This document shows, piece after piece, positions 6,209 through 13,509 of a stretch of 22,229 bases of DNA (the first letter of the stretch is position 1; each line of letters begins with the position of its first letter). The stretch spans positions 1 through 22,229 of the forward strand of contig JAITNU010000229.1 in NCBI GenBank assembly GCA_031290325.1, in the 5' to 3' direction. The notes beneath the pieces are model-generated. The model did no database searches. It saw nothing but the letters and a program-made list of their open reading frames with translations, and was not told the origin of the DNA. The stretch comes from Treponema sp. GTDB lineage: Bacteria; Spirochaetota; Spirochaetia; Treponematales; Breznakiellaceae. The position numbers were made by a program, and so were the translations under genes.

Positions 6209-7675
6209 ATGGGTATTTACAGCACAAGTCCTGAAATTGAGATTCGGGAACGGCGTTTACATTCGATAATCTCGTATAATGGGACGGCAAAAGACCTCTA
6301 CGAACAATCAAGGAGCCGTTCTCTACGGCACAGCGAACGGTCCTACAGTCAGTGCAGTGCCTGCGCCGAGGGATGCACATCGGTGGTAACCCACATACGG
6401 GACTGTGCTGTGGTGTTTCACGCACCCATCGGCTGCGACGCGGGGATGTTCAACAACGCCCTGGTGTCCAAGGGTACTGCCAAGGCCCGTAAGCAGGAGG
6501 AATTCTCGCTGAATATGCTCAGTAGCAATATCCTGGAAAAGGACACTATTTTTGGGGCTGCGGACAAACTACGCGCCGCCATTAGGGAAGCGGATCAGCG
6601 GTTTCACCCCAAGGCGATGTTTGTTACCACCTCCTGCGCTTCAGGCATTATCGGTGAAGACATCGAAAGCGTGGTCAATGAAATGGAGGAAGTCTTGGGC
6701 TATCCCATCGCGCCCATTTATTGCGAGGGTTTTAAATCCCGCATTTGGTCTTCCGGCTTTGATGCGGCCTTTCATGGGGTGCTGCGTAAACTCGTAAAGT
6801 CCCCCCGGAAAAAGCAGGAGGACCTCGTCAATGTCTTTAATTTTGAGGGGATGGATACCTTTACGCCCCTCCTGTCACGCCTTAATTTACGGGTGAACTA
6901 TCTGCTTCCCCTGGCGTCTCTTGAGCAAATTGAAACCATATCGGAAGCAGCCTGTTCAACCACCATCTGCGAGACCCTTTCGATGTATGTGGGGGCGGTT
7001 CTGGAAGAAAAATACGGTGTACCGGAAGTAAAAGCCCCTTCTCCCTACGGCATCGACTGGACGAATCAGTGGCTGCGGGCAATTGCGAAGCTTACCCACC
7101 GCGAAGAACTGGCCGAACAGCTCATCAAAGCGGATGGGGAAAAATACCACGATGAAATTGAAGCGCTGAAAGCAAAACTGGCAGGCAAGAAGGTGTATGT
7201 TATCTCCGGCGATTCCTTTGCCCATAACCTCGCCAATGTCGGGAAAAGCCTGGGGCTTGAATTGACCGGCGCCACCTCGCTGCACCACGACCTCCATACG
7301 GACAACCCCGCGTCGGTCAACACGTTGAGCGCATTGATAGAGACCAATGGGGATATACCGAATTTTTCAGTCTGCAATATGCAGCCCTATCAGGTCATCA
7401 AAATTTTGCAAAGGCTGCGGCCGGATCTGCTGGTATGCCGGCATATGGGCCTGACCTCCCTGGGTTCAAAGATCGGCATCCCGGCGATTTTTGAGGGAGA
7501 CGCCAACTTCAGCATTGGTTACGAGGGAGTGGTCAAGATGGGGCGGCGTTTCTACGAGGCGCTGCAAACCAAAAAACTGGTGGAAAATATCGCCCGCCAT
7601 GTTAAACAGCCCTACACGGACTGGTGGCTGGCAGAGGAAGATCCCTTCTATTTTCAGGTGAGGGCAGTTTCATGA
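6209..7675 (+). CDS. Nitrogenase-like component 1, D-type (alpha) subunit
   Basis: A 488-residue protein of the NifD/VnfD/MarD superfamily, close to NifD in length. P-cluster cysteines are C49 or C52 (in CSACAEGC), C76 (APIGC) and C143 (TTSCASGIIGEDI). C254 in ICETLSMYV lies 15 residues before the Tyr of EEKYGVP, exactly as NifD Cys275 does, so the cofactor-anchoring cysteine is kept. In CEGFKSRIWSSGFDAA, W180 and F184 replace NifD Gln191 and His195, and A84 replaces Arg96. In FSIGYEG, I436 stands where NifD has the ligand His442. These changes argue against N2 reduction and for another reductase, for example of the methylthio-alkane reductase kind. The ATG at 6209 has AAAGGAG ahead; an in-frame TTG in the leader at 6125 lies before the terminator and is rejected. 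The stop overlaps the K start (ATGA). Confidence 0.9.
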   Translation: MGIYSTSPEIEIRERRLHSIISYNGTAKDLYEQSRSRSLRHSERSYSQCSACAEGCTSVVTHIRDCAVVFHAPIGCDAGMFNNALVSKGTAKARKQEEFSLNMLSSNILEKDTIFGAADKLRAAIREADQRFHPKAMFVTTSCASGIIGEDIESVVNEMEEVLGYPIAPIYCEGFKSRIWSSGFDAAFHGVLRKLVKSPRKKQEDLVNVFNFEGMDTFTPLLSRLNLRVNYLLPLASLEQIETISEAACSTTICETLSMYVGAVLEEKYGVPEVKAPSPYGIDWTNQWLRAIAKLTHREELAEQLIKADGEKYHDEIEALKAKLAGKKVYVISGDSFAHNLANVGKSLGLELTGATSLHHDLHTDNPASVNTLSALIETNGDIPNFSVCNMQPYQVIKILQRLRPDLLVCRHMGLTSLGSKIGIPAIFEGDANFSIGYEGVVKMGRRFYEALQTKKLVENIARHVKQPYTDWWLAEEDPFYFQVRAVS

Positions 7676-9033
7676 GTTCTGTTATCGAACAGGCCCGCTA
7701 CTCCTGTGCCTTGGCCGCGCAGCAAACGGTACTTGCCATTCCCGGAGCGCACCCCATTGTCCACGCCGGACCGGGATGTTCCGCGAAAGTTTCGGGCTTT
7801 GCCACCACAAACGCTGGTCATCAGGGCGAGGGCTATGCAGGTGGTAATATCGTATCCAGCACCAATTCCTGCGAACAGGAGGTGGTATTCGGGGGGGAGA
7901 CAAAACTCAGGTCCACCATTGACGGGGCGCTACGGGTGCTCAAGGGGGATCTCTTCGTGGTGATGACCGGATGCACCGCAGATATTGTGGGGGATGATTC
8001 CATCAGCATTGCCCGGGAATTTGCCGAATTAGGCAAGCCTGTGGTGGGGGTTGAGACCGCCGGTTTCAAGGGAAATAGCTATTTCGGCCATGATCTGGTG
8101 GTAAACGCCATTATCGAACAGTTTACCGGGAATGTGCCCGCAAAGCCGCGGAAAGGGCTGGTGAACGTGTTTTCCATCGTCCCCTATCAGGACCCCTATT
8201 GGCGGGGGGATCTTGAAACCCTCAAAAAACTGCTGGAATCCATCGGACTTGAAGCCCATATACTTTTCGGTTACCAGGCAAAAGGCGCCGCAGAATGGAA
8301 GGACATTCCCAACGCTCAGTTTAACCTGCTGGTATCCCCCTGGGTGGGCCTCGGCACCGTAAGCCTGTTGAAGGAAAAATACGGCACCCCCTTTCTCCAC
8401 TATCCGGTACTGCCTGTGGGTGCCCAGGAAACCAGCGCGTTTTTACGCACCGTGGCCGCCTTTGCGGGGATTGCCGAACCGGTGCTTACACAGGTCATCC
8501 AGAAAGAAGAAGACCGCTTTTATCAGTACCTTGCCTCCCTGGTGGACTTTCTGGCGGAATTCCGCAATAACCTGCCCACGGAACTGTATACAGTGGCCGA
8601 CAGCGCCTACGCCCTGGGGACGAGCAGTTTTCTGGTGAACGAAATCGGCTTTATCCCCAAGGGGGTGTATGTTACCGACGGGGCCGCCGAAAGCCATATC
8701 CGCCCTATCACCCAAGCCCTGGCTGAACGGGATCAGGCCCTGGCGGATTTGCTTGTTTTTGAAACCGATGGCGGTTTGGTACAGCAGGACATAAGAAAAA
8801 AACTGGGGAAATCAAAGAAGGCCCTGTTTCTGGGGAGCAGTTGGGAAAAAGTCCTGGCCCAGGAGACCAATAACCTCTACGCCTTTGTAAGCCTTCCCCT
8901 GCCGGAAACCGTGATCCTCAATAATACCTTTGTGGGCTACGATGGGGGGCTTAAGTTGGTGGAGGAAATTTATTCCAATGTGTTCAAGGTCAAAACGACC
9001 ACATCCCGGACGCAGTTCATCATTGATGAATAG
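7672..9033 (+). CDS. Nitrogenase-like component 1, K-type (beta) subunit
   Basis: A 453-residue partner of the D-type subunit. It lacks the long N-terminal arm of NifK and so is closer in length to NifN or the Mar/Nfl type. The three P-cluster cysteines are C12 (YSCALAAQQT), C36 (HAGPGC) and C101 (TGCTADIVGDD). The SSTNSCEQEVVFGG segment corresponds to the S-M-T-E-D-A-VFGG region of NifK, with an extra cysteine at C67. VETAGFKGNSYFGHD matches the conserved TPGF-G segment of the family. It is translationally coupled to the D gene by a 4-base overlap and should form the D2K2 core with it. I used the ATG at 7672, where the alignment to family members begins. Confidence 0.9.
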   Translation: MSSVIEQARYSCALAAQQTVLAIPGAHPIVHAGPGCSAKVSGFATTNAGHQGEGYAGGNIVSSTNSCEQEVVFGGETKLRSTIDGALRVLKGDLFVVMTGCTADIVGDDSISIAREFAELGKPVVGVETAGFKGNSYFGHDLVVNAIIEQFTGNVPAKPRKGLVNVFSIVPYQDPYWRGDLETLKKLLESIGLEAHILFGYQAKGAAEWKDIPNAQFNLLVSPWVGLGTVSLLKEKYGTPFLHYPVLPVGAQETSAFLRTVAAFAGIAEPVLTQVIQKEEDRFYQYLASLVDFLAEFRNNLPTELYTVADSAYALGTSSFLVNEIGFIPKGVYVTDGAAESHIRPITQALAERDQALADLLVFETDGGLVQQDIRKKLGKSKKALFLGSSWEKVLAQETNNLYAFVSLPLPETVILNNTFVGYDGGLKLVEEIYSNVFKVKTTTSRTQFIIDE

Positions 9034-9042
9034 GAGCAGAAC

Positions 9043-9090
9043 ATGAGTATTTATACCAGAGGTCCGCGGTGGCGTATAACATCGCGCTGA
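9043..9090 (+). CDS. Possible 15-codon leader peptide overlapping the NifX-like start
   Basis: An ATG with a good site (TAGGAGCAGA, 3 bases ahead) opens a 15-codon frame that ends at TGA 9088-9090, inside the next gene in another frame. Its first residues, MSIYTRGP, resemble the start of the D-type subunit, MGIYSTSP. It may be a coupling peptide that brings ribosomes to the GTG at 9069, or a sign that the NifX-like gene once started here and a frameshift separated the two. Equally it may be fortuitous. Confidence 0.3.
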   Translation: MSIYTRGPRWRITSR

Positions 9091-9488
9091 CCTCTTCGGA
9101 CGGGGAACATATTGATCTCCATTTTGGTCATACTTCCCATTTTTACATACTTCAGGTGGATGACACCGATGGTTCATGGGAGCTGCTTGAAGAGCGGGAA
9201 CTTCAGGACGAGGGTCCCATGGACCCGGCTGCAGGCACTTCGAGCTGCGGCCTCGGGTGCGGCGGGCACAACGCCCAGCGCTTACAACGGGTGATCAACA
9301 TCCTTGGGGATTGCCGCTACCTGCTTACCGCAAGAATTGGGCCAAAGCCCCAATCGGTGTTGAAGCGGGCGGGAATTGTGGCACTGGAAGCGCCTGCTCA
9401 TGCCGGCTTGGCAGTATCAAAGGTGCATGTATATAACGCCAAATACGGGACCAGTGACGCAAAAAAACAGGAGACAGAGAACTGGTAA
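9069..9488 (+). CDS. NifX/NifB-C-terminal family FeMo-cofactor-binding protein
   Basis: A 139-residue single-domain protein of the dinitrogenase iron-molybdenum cofactor family (NifX, NafY, C-terminus of NifB). Landmarks are the opening IALTSSDGEHIDLHFGHT, the cysteine-glycine stretch CGLGCGGH, and GDCRYLLTARIGPKP followed by LKRAGI. Such proteins carry or store the Fe-S cofactor precursor before it enters component 1. Its place between the K and H genes implies that this enzyme carries an assembled large cofactor; no NifB radical-SAM protein or NifEN scaffold is in the window, so these must be encoded elsewhere. The start is a GTG, with AGAGG weakly placed; the stop shares one base with the ATG of the reductase gene (TAATG). 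Confidence 0.8.
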   Translation: MAYNIALTSSDGEHIDLHFGHTSHFYILQVDDTDGSWELLEERELQDEGPMDPAAGTSSCGLGCGGHNAQRLQRVINILGDCRYLLTARIGPKPQSVLKRAGIVALEAPAHAGLAVSKVHVYNAKYGTSDAKKQETENW

Positions 9489-10336
9489 TGAAAACAATCA
9501 GGCAAATTGCCATATATGGGAAGGGTGGCATCGGTAAATCGACGACCACCCAGAATCTTACCGCCGGTCTTGCCGAGCTGGGACGAAAAGTGATGGTGGT
9601 GGGCTGCGATCCCAAAGCGGATTCCACCCGCCTGCTGCTGGGCGGGCTGGCCCAAAAGACTACCCTGGATACCCTCCGGGAAATTGGGGAACAGGTGGAA
9701 CTCACCACGATCCTCAAGGAAGGGTTCAAGGGAATCAAATGCGTGGAATCCGGCGGGCCGGAACCTGGAGTCGGCTGTGCAGGCCGGGGAATCATCACCG
9801 CCATCAGCCTTCTGGAACGGCTGGGGGCCTATACCGATGACTTGGACTATGTGTTCTACGATGTGTTAGGTGATGTGGTATGCGGCGGGTTCGCCATGCC
9901 CATCCGTGAGGGTAAAGCCAAGGAAATTTATATTGTGGCCAGTGGGGAAATGATGGCCCTCTATGCGGCAAATAATATTGCCAAGGGGATCCGGAAATTC
10001 GCCACCAAGGGGGGCGTCAGACTAGGGGGGATTATCTGCAATAGCCGCAATGTGGACCGGGAGAACGAGGTCTTACGGGCTTTTGCTCAAGAACTGGGAA
10101 CCCAGCTTATCTATTTTGTACCCCGGGACAACATCGTTCAGCAGGCGGAAATCCGGCGAAAAACGGTTATTGAATACAAGGCCGATGCGCCTCAGTCCCG
10201 GGAGTACCGGGCCTTAGCCCGGGCTATTGAGGAGAACACCAACTTTGTCATTCCCCAGCCCATGACCCAGGAACGGCTGGAAGCAATTCTGGTGGAATTC
10301 GGCATCATGGATTTAGTTGAAAGCTATCGGATTTAG
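9488..10336 (+). CDS. NifH-like nitrogenase iron protein (ATP-dependent reductase)
   Basis: A 282-residue homodimeric Fe protein that would pass electrons to the D/K complex with ATP hydrolysis. The P-loop is YGKGGIGKST (10-19). The [4Fe-4S] ligands are C97 in GVGCAGRG and C132 in DVLGDVVCGGF, at the same numbers as in classical NifH. R100, the ADP-ribosylation target in some nitrogenases, is present. GCDPKADST and the switch regions are intact. The protein keeps full NifH length, unlike BchL/ChlL, and the C-terminal part departs from NifH. Together with the D-K-X-H gene order, this places it with the nitrogenase-like rather than the nif group. The start overlaps the NifX-like stop by one base, and the transporter permease follows after 8 bases. 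Confidence 0.92.
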   Translation: MKTIRQIAIYGKGGIGKSTTTQNLTAGLAELGRKVMVVGCDPKADSTRLLLGGLAQKTTLDTLREIGEQVELTTILKEGFKGIKCVESGGPEPGVGCAGRGIITAISLLERLGAYTDDLDYVFYDVLGDVVCGGFAMPIREGKAKEIYIVASGEMMALYAANNIAKGIRKFATKGGVRLGGIICNSRNVDRENEVLRAFAQELGTQLIYFVPRDNIVQQAEIRRKTVIEYKADAPQSREYRALARAIEENTNFVIPQPMTQERLEAILVEFGIMDLVESYRI

Positions 10337-10344
10337 GAGCAGGG

Positions 10345-11142
10345 ATGGGTACTATTGAAAGGCAAAGCTTAGGCGCCACGCTGTATTATTACTACCGTAA
10401 AAGTATCGCGGTTATTTTATTTCTGGTTCTCTGGGAGATGGCGCCCCAGATTGGCTTGGTGGACCGGACCTTTATTCCAACGCTGAGTGAAATATTCTCG
10501 ACGCTGTGGAAGCTGCTGTGTGAGGGGAAGCTCTTAATCCATATTGTCGTGAGTCTCAGGCGGGCGGCTTTGGGTTTCTGTATCGCGATTCTCATTGCCC
10601 TGCCCCTGGGCTTCATGCTGGGAGGATGGTTTAAGCGTTTTGAAGAATATCTCAATCCGCTTTTAACGGTGCTTTCCAAGATCAACCCCTTTTCCATGTT
10701 TCCGATATTCATTCTGTTTTTTGGTATTGGCGAACTGACCAAGGTGGTGATCATACTGTGGGTCTGCGTGTGGCCCATGCTCTTCGGCACGATCAACGGG
10801 GTAAGAAGTATCGATCCGGTACTGGTAAAGGCAGCCTTGGCCATGGGAACATCCAAGCTGGCGCTGTTCTGGAAAGTCGTGCTCCCCGGAGCGTCCCCTA
10901 ATATCTTCGCGGGCATCAAGCAGGGGGCAGGCTCGTCCTTCTTCATGCTCATTGCTGCGGAAATGATCGGCTCTACTGCCGGACTTGGCTTTATGGTATT
11001 GAACGCCCAGATCAACTTTCAGATACCGAGACTCTTTGTGGCAGTGGTTATTATCGCCATATTGGGGCTTTTGATTAATTACCTGATCGAGACTGTTGAA
11101 AAAAAAGCCTTGAGCTGGAAAGAAGAAACTGTGGTGAAATAG
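10345..11142 (+). CDS. NitT/TauT/SsuC-type ABC permease (system 2)
   Basis: A 265-residue permease paralogous to the system 1 permease (5225-6025), with about six membrane segments, LFFGIGE in the core and an ATPase-docking loop around ALAMGTSKLALFWKVVLPGA (residues 171-190). A GGAGC site sits just ahead of the ATG, 8 bases after the Fe-protein gene. It is therefore in the nitrogenase-like operon, a strong hint that import and reduction are linked. Permeases of this type are dimers, so it could pair with itself or with the system 1 permease. Confidence 0.88.
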   Translation: MGTIERQSLGATLYYYYRKSIAVILFLVLWEMAPQIGLVDRTFIPTLSEIFSTLWKLLCEGKLLIHIVVSLRRAALGFCIAILIALPLGFMLGGWFKRFEEYLNPLLTVLSKINPFSMFPIFILFFGIGELTKVVIILWVCVWPMLFGTINGVRSIDPVLVKAALAMGTSKLALFWKVVLPGASPNIFAGIKQGAGSSFFMLIAAEMIGSTAGLGFMVLNAQINFQIPRLFVAVVIIAILGLLINYLIETVEKKALSWKEETVVK

Positions 11143-11144
11143 TG

Positions 11145-11178
11145 CGCAAGCAGGCATCGTTGATGCCTTTGCGTTTTT
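11145..11178 (+). terminator. Terminator-like hairpin inside the operon
   Basis: CGCAA (11145-11149) plus AGGCATC (11152-11158) pair with GATGCCT plus TTGCG (11162-11173), with a 2-base bulge, and are followed by five T. A second stem, CGTTTTTC-GGTAA (11172-11184) with TTACC-TGAAAACG (11192-11204), uses the end of the first arm and its T run, so the two exclude each other. This could reduce or regulate transcription of the binding protein relative to the permease and enzyme. Confidence 0.55.
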
Positions 11179-11233
11179 CGGTAATCTCTGGTTACCTGAA
11201 AACGCCATAATGTAAAGTGAGAGGAATGTTAGA

Positions 11234-12358
11234 ATGAAAAAAAACGATAGGCTGGTACAAGTCCTGGGAGTGCTGGCGCTTATCCTGGCGGCCGGAACCC
11301 TGACCGGGTGCGCCAGGCGGACCGGCAGGGTGGTACAGGCCACAGTGAACAGCGAAGGCCAGGAAGTGTACAAGCTGAAAACCTGGTCACGGCTGGATTG
11401 TTCCGCCGCCCCCTTTATTATTGGTGATCGGTTGGGCATCTTTAAGGAAGAAGGTATAGAAATCATATATACCGGAGAGCTTACCTCTGCCCAAAGGATT
11501 CCTTCCATGCTGAGTGGGGATAACGATATCGGCGGAGGGCATCCGAATCTTTTGGCTGTTGCCCGTGCCGGCGGCGCTCCGATCCGCGGCGTGGCAAGGG
11601 GAGATACTGAACCTCCCTGGGAACTCACGGATCCCTATCTGCTGCACATGTGGTGGGTCAGTAATAAAGACGGCCACCTCAAGACCCTGGAGGATATCAA
11701 AACTTTTCCCGGTAAAATAAAGATGCAGTCGATTAGCCGGAATCAGTGCCAGGAATTTATGACCGATATGTTGCTGGAACGCCTGGGCCTTCCCAAGGAC
11801 AAAATCGAATACATCCTGCTCCCTGACGTGGAAGGGGTTCTGGCGCTTAAACAGGGACTGGTTGATATTACCACTCCCCATCCCCCGTTTTTCAGGCCGA
11901 CTATGGATACCGGCATCGCCAATGTGCTTATCACCAGCCGCGAAATTGCGGGGCTTGACGGAGGGACCACCCTGTGGGCTTTTACGGATGAATTTATCAA
12001 GAATAATCCCGAGGCGGTTAAGCGCTTTGTCAAGGCTATCAAAAGAGCGGAACGCTGGAACAATGATAACCCTGAACTGGCGGCACAATGGACCGCCGAA
12101 GTCATAGGGGTTCCGGTGCAGGCTAACCACTGGCATTCCCGGACCGGGGTCATACCGGAAGAGGCAATTCAGGTGTGGATAGAGGGCGCCATCAGAGGGG
12201 GAGCCTTGCCGCCGGATACAAAGATAAAACCGGGTGATTTTATTACCCACGAATTTGAACACTATGGCGATGAAACCCTGGCGGAACAATCAGGTCAGGG
12301 TGGTGATAAAGCAATAGTGTACCAACCTGATCAATATGGAAACGGGCTGGACAGTTGA
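11234..12358 (+). CDS. NitT/TauT/SsuA-type ABC substrate-binding lipoprotein (system 2)
   Basis: A 374-residue binding protein with a basic N-terminus, a hydrophobic core and a lipobox LTGC, the lipidated cysteine being residue 26. The fold landmarks match system 1: a GGGHPN motif, PFFRPTMDTG after TTPHPP, and ALKQGLVDIT before it. It is about 35 residues longer, mostly at the C-terminal end, which is polar. The presence of HPP and GHPN in both proteins suggests chemically related ligands. It lies between its permease and the ATPase; AGAGGAA precedes the ATG. The preceding hairpins may set its expression level. Confidence 0.85.
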   Translation: MKKNDRLVQVLGVLALILAAGTLTGCARRTGRVVQATVNSEGQEVYKLKTWSRLDCSAAPFIIGDRLGIFKEEGIEIIYTGELTSAQRIPSMLSGDNDIGGGHPNLLAVARAGGAPIRGVARGDTEPPWELTDPYLLHMWWVSNKDGHLKTLEDIKTFPGKIKMQSISRNQCQEFMTDMLLERLGLPKDKIEYILLPDVEGVLALKQGLVDITTPHPPFFRPTMDTGIANVLITSREIAGLDGGTTLWAFTDEFIKNNPEAVKRFVKAIKRAERWNNDNPELAAQWTAEVIGVPVQANHWHSRTGVIPEEAIQVWIEGAIRGGALPPDTKIKPGDFITHEFEHYGDETLAEQSGQGGDKAIVYQPDQYGNGLDS

Positions 12359-12366
12359 AGTTGTAC

Positions 12367-12395
12367 CACCATACCGCACTCCTTGCGGTATGGTG
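12367..12395 (+). other. Perfect 12-bp hairpin without T run
   Basis: CACCATACCGCA (12367-12378) is matched exactly by TGCGGTATGGTG (12384-12395) over a 5-base loop. No T run follows, so it is more likely an mRNA-stabilising or processing element between the binding-protein and ATPase genes than a terminator. Confidence 0.6.
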
Positions 12396-12414
12396 ATTAC
12401 ATAAGGAGGGACGT

Positions 12415-13317
12415 GTGGCAGGTTTAATTGAAGCGCAGCAGGATATCGTACCTGAAAATGATTTCAAAATAGTTGCCCGGAATATTAACCGTGTTTTTCG
12501 TATTAAGCGAACCGGAGAAGCGCGGCGGGAATTTACGGCTGTGGCAAATTTGAACTTGAAGGTCAAAAAAGGGGAGTTTGTCACCATTGTTGGTCCTTCA
12601 GGCTGCGGCAAATCAACGCTCCTGGATATTCTGGCAGGACTTGCCGAACCGAGTTCCGGGGAGATCTTCATTGATGGGCACAAGATCGCAGGACCTGCGC
12701 TGGACCGGGGCATTGTGTTACAGGGCTACGCCTTGTTCCCCTGGCGTACCGTGCGGCAGAACATTGAGTATGGACTCGAAATCAAGAAGGTAAAAAAACA
12801 GGAACGCCGGCAGATCAGCGATAAGTTTATCGAACTGGTGGATTTGAAAGGCTTTGAAAACTGTTTTCCCTATGAGCTTTCAGGGGGTATGAAGCAGCGG
12901 GTCGCCATTGCCCGGGCCCTTGCCTATGACCCGGAGGTGCTCCTCATGGACGAACCTTTTGCCGCAGTGGACGCCCAAACCAGAGAAACCTTGCAGGACG
13001 AATTACTCAGTATCTGGGAAAAGACGGGCAAGACCATCATCTTTATCACCCACAGTATTGAAGAAGCGGTGTTTCTGGCGGATCGGGTTGCGGTTATGTC
13101 ATCGAATCCCGGTACGATCAAACGCCTTGTCCAGGTTCATCTTCCCCGTCCGCGTCGGGTGAGCGACACCCGGAATTCCATTGATTTCAACCGGATCACC
13201 GGGGTGGTGTGGAACCTGCTCCATGACATTAAGATTGATGAAAACCGGGATACTTCCGGGCCGGTAGAGGTTTATAAAGAAGCTGAAAAGCGGAATCTGG
13301 ATTCCGCTGCATTGTAA
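12415..13317 (+). CDS. NitT/TauT/SsuB-type ABC transporter ATPase
   Basis: A 300-residue ATPase with Walker A GPSGCGKST (60-68), signature LSGGMKQR (155-162), Walker B with D179/E180 in LLMDEPFAAVD and an H-loop in FITHSIEEA. The family core is about 250 residues; the extra length is a 30-residue polar head and a charged tail. It is the only SsuB/TauB-type ATPase in the window and may serve both permeases. The start is GTG at 12415 with AAGGAGGG 5 bases ahead; an overlapping GTG at 12413 is out of frame. Confidence 0.88.
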   Translation: MAGLIEAQQDIVPENDFKIVARNINRVFRIKRTGEARREFTAVANLNLKVKKGEFVTIVGPSGCGKSTLLDILAGLAEPSSGEIFIDGHKIAGPALDRGIVLQGYALFPWRTVRQNIEYGLEIKKVKKQERRQISDKFIELVDLKGFENCFPYELSGGMKQRVAIARALAYDPEVLLMDEPFAAVDAQTRETLQDELLSIWEKTGKTIIFITHSIEEAVFLADRVAVMSSNPGTIKRLVQVHLPRPRRVSDTRNSIDFNRITGVVWNLLHDIKIDENRDTSGPVEVYKEAEKRNLDSAAL

Positions 13318-13329
13318 GGGGAAGGCATC

Positions 13330-13497
13330 ATGGCAGAAGAAAAAGAGACAAAAGGAGCTGCCGAGCTGCTGAGAGAGAACGACTTGCAGCAGATTATCGA
13401 TATTCTCGCATCTGTTCAACACGGGTCTGTAACGCTGATCATACAAAATGGAAAGGTGGTGCAGATTGAAAAGCATGAAAAAATCAGACTTGTATAA
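13330..13497 (+). CDS. YezD-like (DUF2292) small protein, copy 1
   Basis: A 55-residue protein whose last 35 residues carry the YezD/DUF2292 pattern: a short helix QQIIDILASV, then G-S-V-T-L-I-I-x-N-G-K-V-V-Q-I-E. Members of this family are found beside sulfate, sulfonate or cysteine genes in many bacteria, but their molecular role is unknown. Here it lies 12 bases after the ATPase and 12 bases before cysteine synthase, each with its own ribosome site. That makes it a useful context marker that this operon concerns sulfur. It is too short to be noticed by length alone. Confidence 0.75.
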   Translation: MAEEKETKGAAELLRENDLQQIIDILASVQHGSVTLIIQNGKVVQIEKHEKIRLV

Positions 13498-13509
13498 GGG
13501 AGGAACATT

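Noticed and set aside
6209..10336. True nitrogen-fixation (nif) cluster
   Set aside because: Key NifD residues are replaced, no nifE, nifN or nifB is nearby, and the context is sulfur and ABC uptake rather than ammonia regulation.
6209..10336. Cofactor F430 (CfbCD) or chlorophyll (ChlLNB/BchLNB) reductase
   Set aside because: The D and K subunits are near full component 1 size with a NifX-type protein, and no tetrapyrrole genes are present.
10392..11628. Long - strand frames opposite the system 2 permease and binding protein
   Set aside because: These are shadows of well-supported + strand genes with no recognisable domains.
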